7,703 nucleotides of DNA, taken from the NCBI RefSeq assembly GCF_938040115.1, contig NZ_CALHXD010000051.1, positions 1 through 7,703 on the forward strand, given 5' to 3'. The DNA comes from an uncultured Campylobacter sp. (GTDB lineage Bacteria > Campylobacterota > Campylobacteria > Campylobacterales > Campylobacteraceae). Under the pieces are notes generated by a model that searched no databases, had not been told where the DNA came from, and saw only the letters and a program-made list of their open reading frames with translations. The position numbers and the translations under genes were made by a program. This document shows positions 4,922 to 7,703 of the stretch, piece after piece (position 1 is the stretch's first letter; the number at the start of each line of letters is the position of its first letter).

Positions 4922-7195
4922 TTATGAATTTCTTACGATCTTGACGGCTTCGACCATATTTTTTAGGCTCGGCTCGACCTCTTCCCATTTACGCGTTTTT
5001 AGGCCGCAGTCCGGGTTGATCCAGAGCTGTTTTTTTGGCAGAACCTCGAGCAGCGCGCGGATCTGGCGCACGATCTCGTCCGTGCTAGGAACCCGCGGAC
5101 TGTGGATGTCGTAGACGCCAGGGCCGACTTCTTGTTTGTAGCCGACGGATTTAAAGATCTTTAGCAGTTCGTTGCCGCTGCGAGCGGTCTCGATGCTGAT
5201 GACGTCGGCGTCCATCGCCTCGATGGTCTTTATGATGTCGTTAAACTCGGAGTAGCACATATGAGTGTGGATCTGAGTTTTTGGCTCGGCCGAGCTAACC
5301 GAGAGCTTAAAGCAATCAACCGCGAATTTCTCGTACGCAGGGATGTTTTCGGCGCGTAGCGGATAGCCCTCTTTAAACGCCGCTTCGTCCACTTGGATGA
5401 TGCGGATGCCGGCATCTTGCAGGTCTGCGATCTCGTCAAATATGCAAAGTGCAAGCTGTTTAGCCACCTCGCTGCGAGGTAGGTCGTCGCGCACGAAGCT
5501 CCAGTTTAGCATGGTTACAGGTCCAGTTAGCATGCCCTTCATTATGCGGCTAGTGCGACTTTGGGCGTATTTCATCCACTCGACGGTCATCGCTTTTGGA
5601 CGGCTCACGTCGCCAAAAAGTAGAGGCGGTTTCACGCAGCGGCTGCCGTAGCTTTGTACCCAGCCGTTCTCGCTAAATGCATACCCTTCGATCTGCTCGC
5701 CGAAATACTCGACCATGTCGTTACGCTCAGGCTCGCCGTGGACTAGTACGTCTAGGTCGATATCTTCTTGAAATTTGACGCAGTCGTCGATGTATTTTTT
5801 GATACCGGCTTCATACGCGCTCGCGTCGATCTCGCCTTTTTTGAAGTTTTGGCGAAGCACTCTTAGCTCGACGGTTTGCGGGAAGCTACCTATCGTCGTA
5901 GTTGGTAGGATGCCGTAGTTTAGGCTTTCGCGTTGGATTTTGATGCGATCTTCAAATTTATCTTCGCGCTCAAATTTGACTAGATTTTTCACGCGGTTTT
6001 GCACACTTGACGAGTGAATCAAATTTGACGTCGCGCGCGTTTTAACCGCAGCTTTGTTCTCTTCGTAAATTTTGCTCTCCGCCGCATTTAGCGCTACGCC
6101 GTTGGCTAGTTTGGTTATGATTTTGATCTCGTCTAGTTTTTCTACGGCAAAGCTCAGCCAGCTTTTGACCTCGGAGTTTAGTTTTTCTTCGTATTTTAGG
6201 GTATATGGCACGTGAAGCAGCGAGCAGCTAGGTCCGACGTAGAAATCTTTGCCACCGATTTTTTCGCCGATCTCGCGGACTAAATTTACCTTTTCGTCGA
6301 TGTTGCTTTTCCAGATATTACGTCCGTCGATGATGCCAGCAAATAGCGTTAAGCGGCTGTTTTTGATAGCTTCAAGCGCTTCAAAATTTCTTTTTCCGTG
6401 AACGAAATCAAGTCCGATACCGTAAATTTTAGTTTTTGCTACCTCGGCGACCGCTTTTAATGCGTGTTCGAAATACGTCATAAATACGATTTTGACGTTG
6501 TTTGAGGCTTCGGCTAGCTCGTTATACACCTTACCGATGACGCTAAGCAGGATATCTTCGTTTTTATCGGTCGCAAAAATCGGCTCGTCAAACTGCACTA
6601 AAACCTCATCGTCAAGCGTCGAAAGTAGCTCAAGAAGCTTTTTATATTCGGCGACTAGAGCGTTTAGATTTTTAAACGGGCAGCTGCCGTCGGTGGTCTT
6701 TGAAAGCGCCAAAAACGTGATAGGGCCGATCAAATTTACCTTGCCTTTTACGCCCGCAGCCTTTGCCTCTTCGTATTCGGCAAGGATTTTTGATGCATCA
6801 AGCTTAAACGACGTCTCGGCGCTAAGCTCAGGCACGATGTAGTGGTAGTTTGTGTTAAACCACTTCGTCATCTCCATCGCTACGCCGGTTTTGTTACCGC
6901 GCGCGCAGGCAAAATACTGCTCTCGTCCGCTCAAATTTGCAAATCTAGGCGGTACGGCGCCAAACGCGACGATGCTATCAAGCATCAAATCGTAAAACGA
7001 AAAATCATTTACGCTGATAGCCGAGATTTCGGCGTCTTTTTGGTATTGCCAGTGCCTGTTTTTTAGCGTTTTAGCGACGCTTAGCAAGTTCTCCTCGCTA
7101 AAGCCCTCTTTGCCGGCCCAAAGACCCTCAAGCGCGCGCTTTAGCTCTCTTTTTTCTCCGATTCGCGGGAAACCCGTAACATAACTTTTTATCAT
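4922..7195 (-). CDS. metE: Cobalamin-independent methionine synthase
   Basis: MetE transfers the methyl group from 5-methyl-tetrahydrofolate polyglutamate to homocysteine, forming methionine without vitamin B12, in the cytoplasm. The protein has 757 residues (E. coli 753). The N-terminal barrel opens with SYVTGFPRIGEKRELKRALE and the C-terminal barrel with TTTIGSFPQTVELR near residue 435. Zinc and homocysteine ligands are all present by motif spacing: His645 and Cys647 (HTHMCYSEF), Glu669 (VISIETARS) and Cys730 (NPDCGLKTRKW). The catalytic His698 is in YDIHSPRVPS. The ATG at 7195 has AAGGA (7202-7206) 6 bases before it. The gene is followed by a terminator and stands apart from the MetF-like operon. 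Its long upstream region carries two candidate promoters and RNA structures, so control in the leader is possible. No recognisable cobalamin or SAM riboswitch is seen. The assignment is very secure. Confidence 0.98.
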   Translation of the reverse strand: MIKSYVTGFPRIGEKRELKRALEGLWAGKEGFSEENLLSVAKTLKNRHWQYQKDAEISAISVNDFSFYDLMLDSIVAFGAVPPRFANLSGREQYFACARGNKTGVAMEMTKWFNTNYHYIVPELSAETSFKLDASKILAEYEEAKAAGVKGKVNLIGPITFLALSKTTDGSCPFKNLNALVAEYKKLLELLSTLDDEVLVQFDEPIFATDKNEDILLSVIGKVYNELAEASNNVKIVFMTYFEHALKAVAEVAKTKIYGIGLDFVHGKRNFEALEAIKNSRLTLFAGIIDGRNIWKSNIDEKVNLVREIGEKIGGKDFYVGPSCSLLHVPYTLKYEEKLNSEVKSWLSFAVEKLDEIKIITKLANGVALNAAESKIYEENKAAVKTRATSNLIHSSSVQNRVKNLVKFEREDKFEDRIKIQRESLNYGILPTTTIGSFPQTVELRVLRQNFKKGEIDASAYEAGIKKYIDDCVKFQEDIDLDVLVHGEPERNDMVEYFGEQIEGYAFSENGWVQSYGSRCVKPPLLFGDVSRPKAMTVEWMKYAQSRTSRIMKGMLTGPVTMLNWSFVRDDLPRSEVAKQLALCIFDEIADLQDAGIRIIQVDEAAFKEGYPLRAENIPAYEKFAVDCFKLSVSSAEPKTQIHTHMCYSEFNDIIKTIEAMDADVISIETARSGNELLKIFKSVGYKQEVGPGVYDIHSPRVPSTDEIVRQIRALLEVLPKKQLWINPDCGLKTRKWEEVEPSLKNMVEAVKIVRNS

Positions 7196-7277
7196 TTTGA
7201 TTCCTTTAAATTTTGATTTTTTATTTTTAAATTTTAAGCTTATTCAAAGTCGCTCAAAAGAGCTGGCTTAGAAACGG

Positions 7278-7298
7278 CGGGTGGCAACCCGATTTTCT
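7278..7298 (+). terminator. GC-rich hairpin in the metE leader
   Basis: CGGGT (7278-7282), loop GGCA, ACCCG (7287-7291), followed on the + strand by ATTTTCT. The T-run makes it a small + strand terminator, but no + strand gene precedes it. On the - strand it would be a stable leader hairpin in the metE mRNA without a T-run. A second small stem, GCTC-AAAA-GAGC, lies next to it (about 7253-7264). The role is unknown. Confidence 0.35.
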
Positions 7299-7313
7299 CA
7301 AACTAAAATAAAA

Positions 7314-7319
7314 TTTATA
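7314..7319 (-). promoter_or_regulatory. Candidate proximal metE promoter, -10 box
   Basis: On the - strand this reads TATAAA, preceded by the T-run GTTTTT. It would give a metE leader of about 110 bases that begins just before the GC-rich hairpin. It matches the consensus less well than the distal TATAAT at 7565, and the surroundings are AT-rich, so chance is possible. Confidence 0.4.
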
Positions 7320-7471
7320 AAAAACTCTACTAAACAAATTTCGCCCGAATTTCAAACACTGCCTCGCTTTATTTTTAAAAATGCAGTTACAATGCAACGG
7401 ACCTGCTAGCAAAAATGGATTTATATCAATATGAAAAAATGTAAAATCGTTTAAAAATTTGCGTGATTTTT

Positions 7472-7541
7472 GAAAATCGCTGATATGTTTTTTGCCGAGA
7501 TTAACGAGCTTTATGCATGGGACAAGGCATCAGCGTTTTTC
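7472..7541. repeat. Inverted repeat around the start of a tiny reading frame
   Basis: GAAAATCGCTGAT (7472-7484) and ATCAGCGTTTTTC (7529-7541) are complementary at 12 of 13 positions, 44 bases apart. In a - strand transcript the upstream arm spans the region between the ribosome binding site and the ATG of the small frame at 7530. Pairing would therefore hide that start, which is a plausible but untested leader switch. Confidence 0.45.
7501..7530 (-). CDS. Possible nine-residue leader peptide upstream of metE
   Basis: The frame ATG to TAA encodes MPCPMHKAR. It is preceded by AAAGGA (7540-7545) at 9 bases spacing and lies about 28 bases after the expected start of transcription from the perfect TATAAT at 7565-7570. 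It holds one Cys and two Met in nine residues, which would suit control by sulfur amino acids, but frames this short occur by chance and no run of one codon is present. Its start lies in one arm of an inverted repeat. It ends about 300 bases before metE, which is far for classical attenuation. Treat as a hypothesis. Confidence 0.3.
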   Translation of the reverse strand: MPCPMHKAR

Positions 7542-7564
7542 CTTTGAGATAAATTTTGTCCGGC

Positions 7565-7570
7565 ATTATA
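7565..7570 (-). promoter_or_regulatory. Distal promoter of the metE leader, -10 box
   Basis: On the - strand this reads TATAAT in the context GCGTTTATAATGCCGG. Transcription would start near 7558, giving a leader of about 360 bases before metE. It lies after a terminator-like hairpin (7601-7627) that closes the upstream gene, the usual place for the next promoter. No -35 consensus is seen. Confidence 0.65.
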
Positions 7571-7600
7571 AACGCTCTTTGCCAAATTTTTGTTTAAAGC

Positions 7601-7627
7601 TTGGGCGCTACTAAATTTCACGCCCAA
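7601..7627 (-). terminator. Probable terminator of the gene at the right edge
   Basis: TTGGGCG (7601-7607) and CGCCCAA (7621-7627) form a perfect 7-bp stem with a 13-base loop, 7 bases after the stop of the - strand gene ending at 7634. The - strand T-run after it is short (GCTTT); on the + strand AAATTTTT follows. It may serve either direction. Confidence 0.5.
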
Positions 7628-7633
7628 AAATTT

Positions 7634-7703
7634 TTAGTCTTTTTTGCCTTTATTTAAAGATTTTAGCTTAGCGTCCATATCAGCTGTAAGCATCGTAAAG
7701 ACC
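7634..7703 (-). CDS. C-terminal tail of an unidentified - strand protein (5' part outside window)
   Basis: On the - strand the frame entering from the window edge gives the 22 residues VFTMLTADMDAKLKSLNKGKKD and then TAA (7634-7636). The end is lysine-rich and hydrophilic, like a soluble protein's C-terminus. A stem-loop follows the stop by 7 bases, as expected for the end of a real gene. Too little is visible to name the protein. Chance openness of 22 codons is possible, but position and terminator favour a gene. Confidence 0.55.
   Translation of the reverse strand, partial: VFTMLTADMDAKLKSLNKGKKD

Noticed and set aside
5397..7066. Several + strand frames (5397-5651, 6492-6842, 6842-7066) opposite metE
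   Set aside because: They are shadows of metE, rich in Ser, Arg and Leu as expected for the complement of a coding frame, and lack ribosome binding sites.
7252..7300. Resemblance of the metE leader to an S-box (GCTGGC, then GGCAACC on the + strand) or a B12 box
   Set aside because: The S-box-like words are on the strand pointing away from metE, and the other conserved helices are missing; the cobalamin riboswitch core is not found either.
7484..7546. + strand frame encoding MFFAEINELYAWDKASAFFL
   Set aside because: Twenty codons with no ribosome binding site or promoter; most of it is the antisense of the inverted repeat and the small - strand frame. It could be a gene remnant, but nothing supports that.
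1..7703. CRISPR array, tRNA or rRNA gene, insertion sequence, phage attachment site
   Set aside because: No regular spaced repeats, cloverleaf-like sequence, transposase motif or flanking target duplication was found on reading through both strands.

Overview
The window looks like chromosomal DNA from a Campylobacter of the higher-GC oral group (C. rectus, C. showae and relatives). Three things support this. The thrS-infC pair lacks rpmI-rplT behind infC, as I recall for C. jejuni. The -10 boxes are perfect TATAAT with no clear -35. The hexamer AAATTT is extremely common. The genus is an inference from style and protein content; no database was searched. I see no mobile element, CRISPR array, tRNA or rRNA, and no complete unknown multi-gene system.

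Left part (1-1971, + strand): the 3' end of thrS with its own terminator, then infC with its own promoter and a TTG start, closed by a perfect 12-bp hairpin. Two small hypothetical genes follow. The first is markedly AT-rich (about 33% GC by hand count) and may be acquired. A gene-free stretch (1972-2186) holds a long inverted repeat.

Middle part (2187-4693, - strand): a small secreted, cysteine-rich Sel1/Hcp-like protein with a clear promoter; a four-helix membrane protein of the DUF3137 family; and, 8 bases upstream of that gene and probably in one operon with it, a divergent member of the methylenetetrahydrofolate reductase superfamily. The divergent protein lacks the residues matching E. 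coli MetF Glu28 and Asp120, so its activity should not be assumed.

Right part (4694-7703, - strand): metE, the cobalamin-independent methionine synthase, with all zinc ligands in place. A terminator follows it, and a structured spacer leads to the MetF-like gene. Upstream of metE lies a 438-base non-coding region. It holds a strong TATAAT promoter about 370 bases from the start codon, a nine-codon reading frame (MPCPMHKAR) with a ribosome binding site, an inverted repeat that could mask that frame's start, a second candidate promoter and a GC-rich hairpin. At the right edge is the C-terminal tail of another - strand gene.

If the MetF-like protein does make 5-methyl-tetrahydrofolate, it would supply the methyl donor that MetE uses to make methionine from homocysteine. 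The best leads are the MetF-like protein, the metE leader with its tiny frame, and the AAATTT enrichment.
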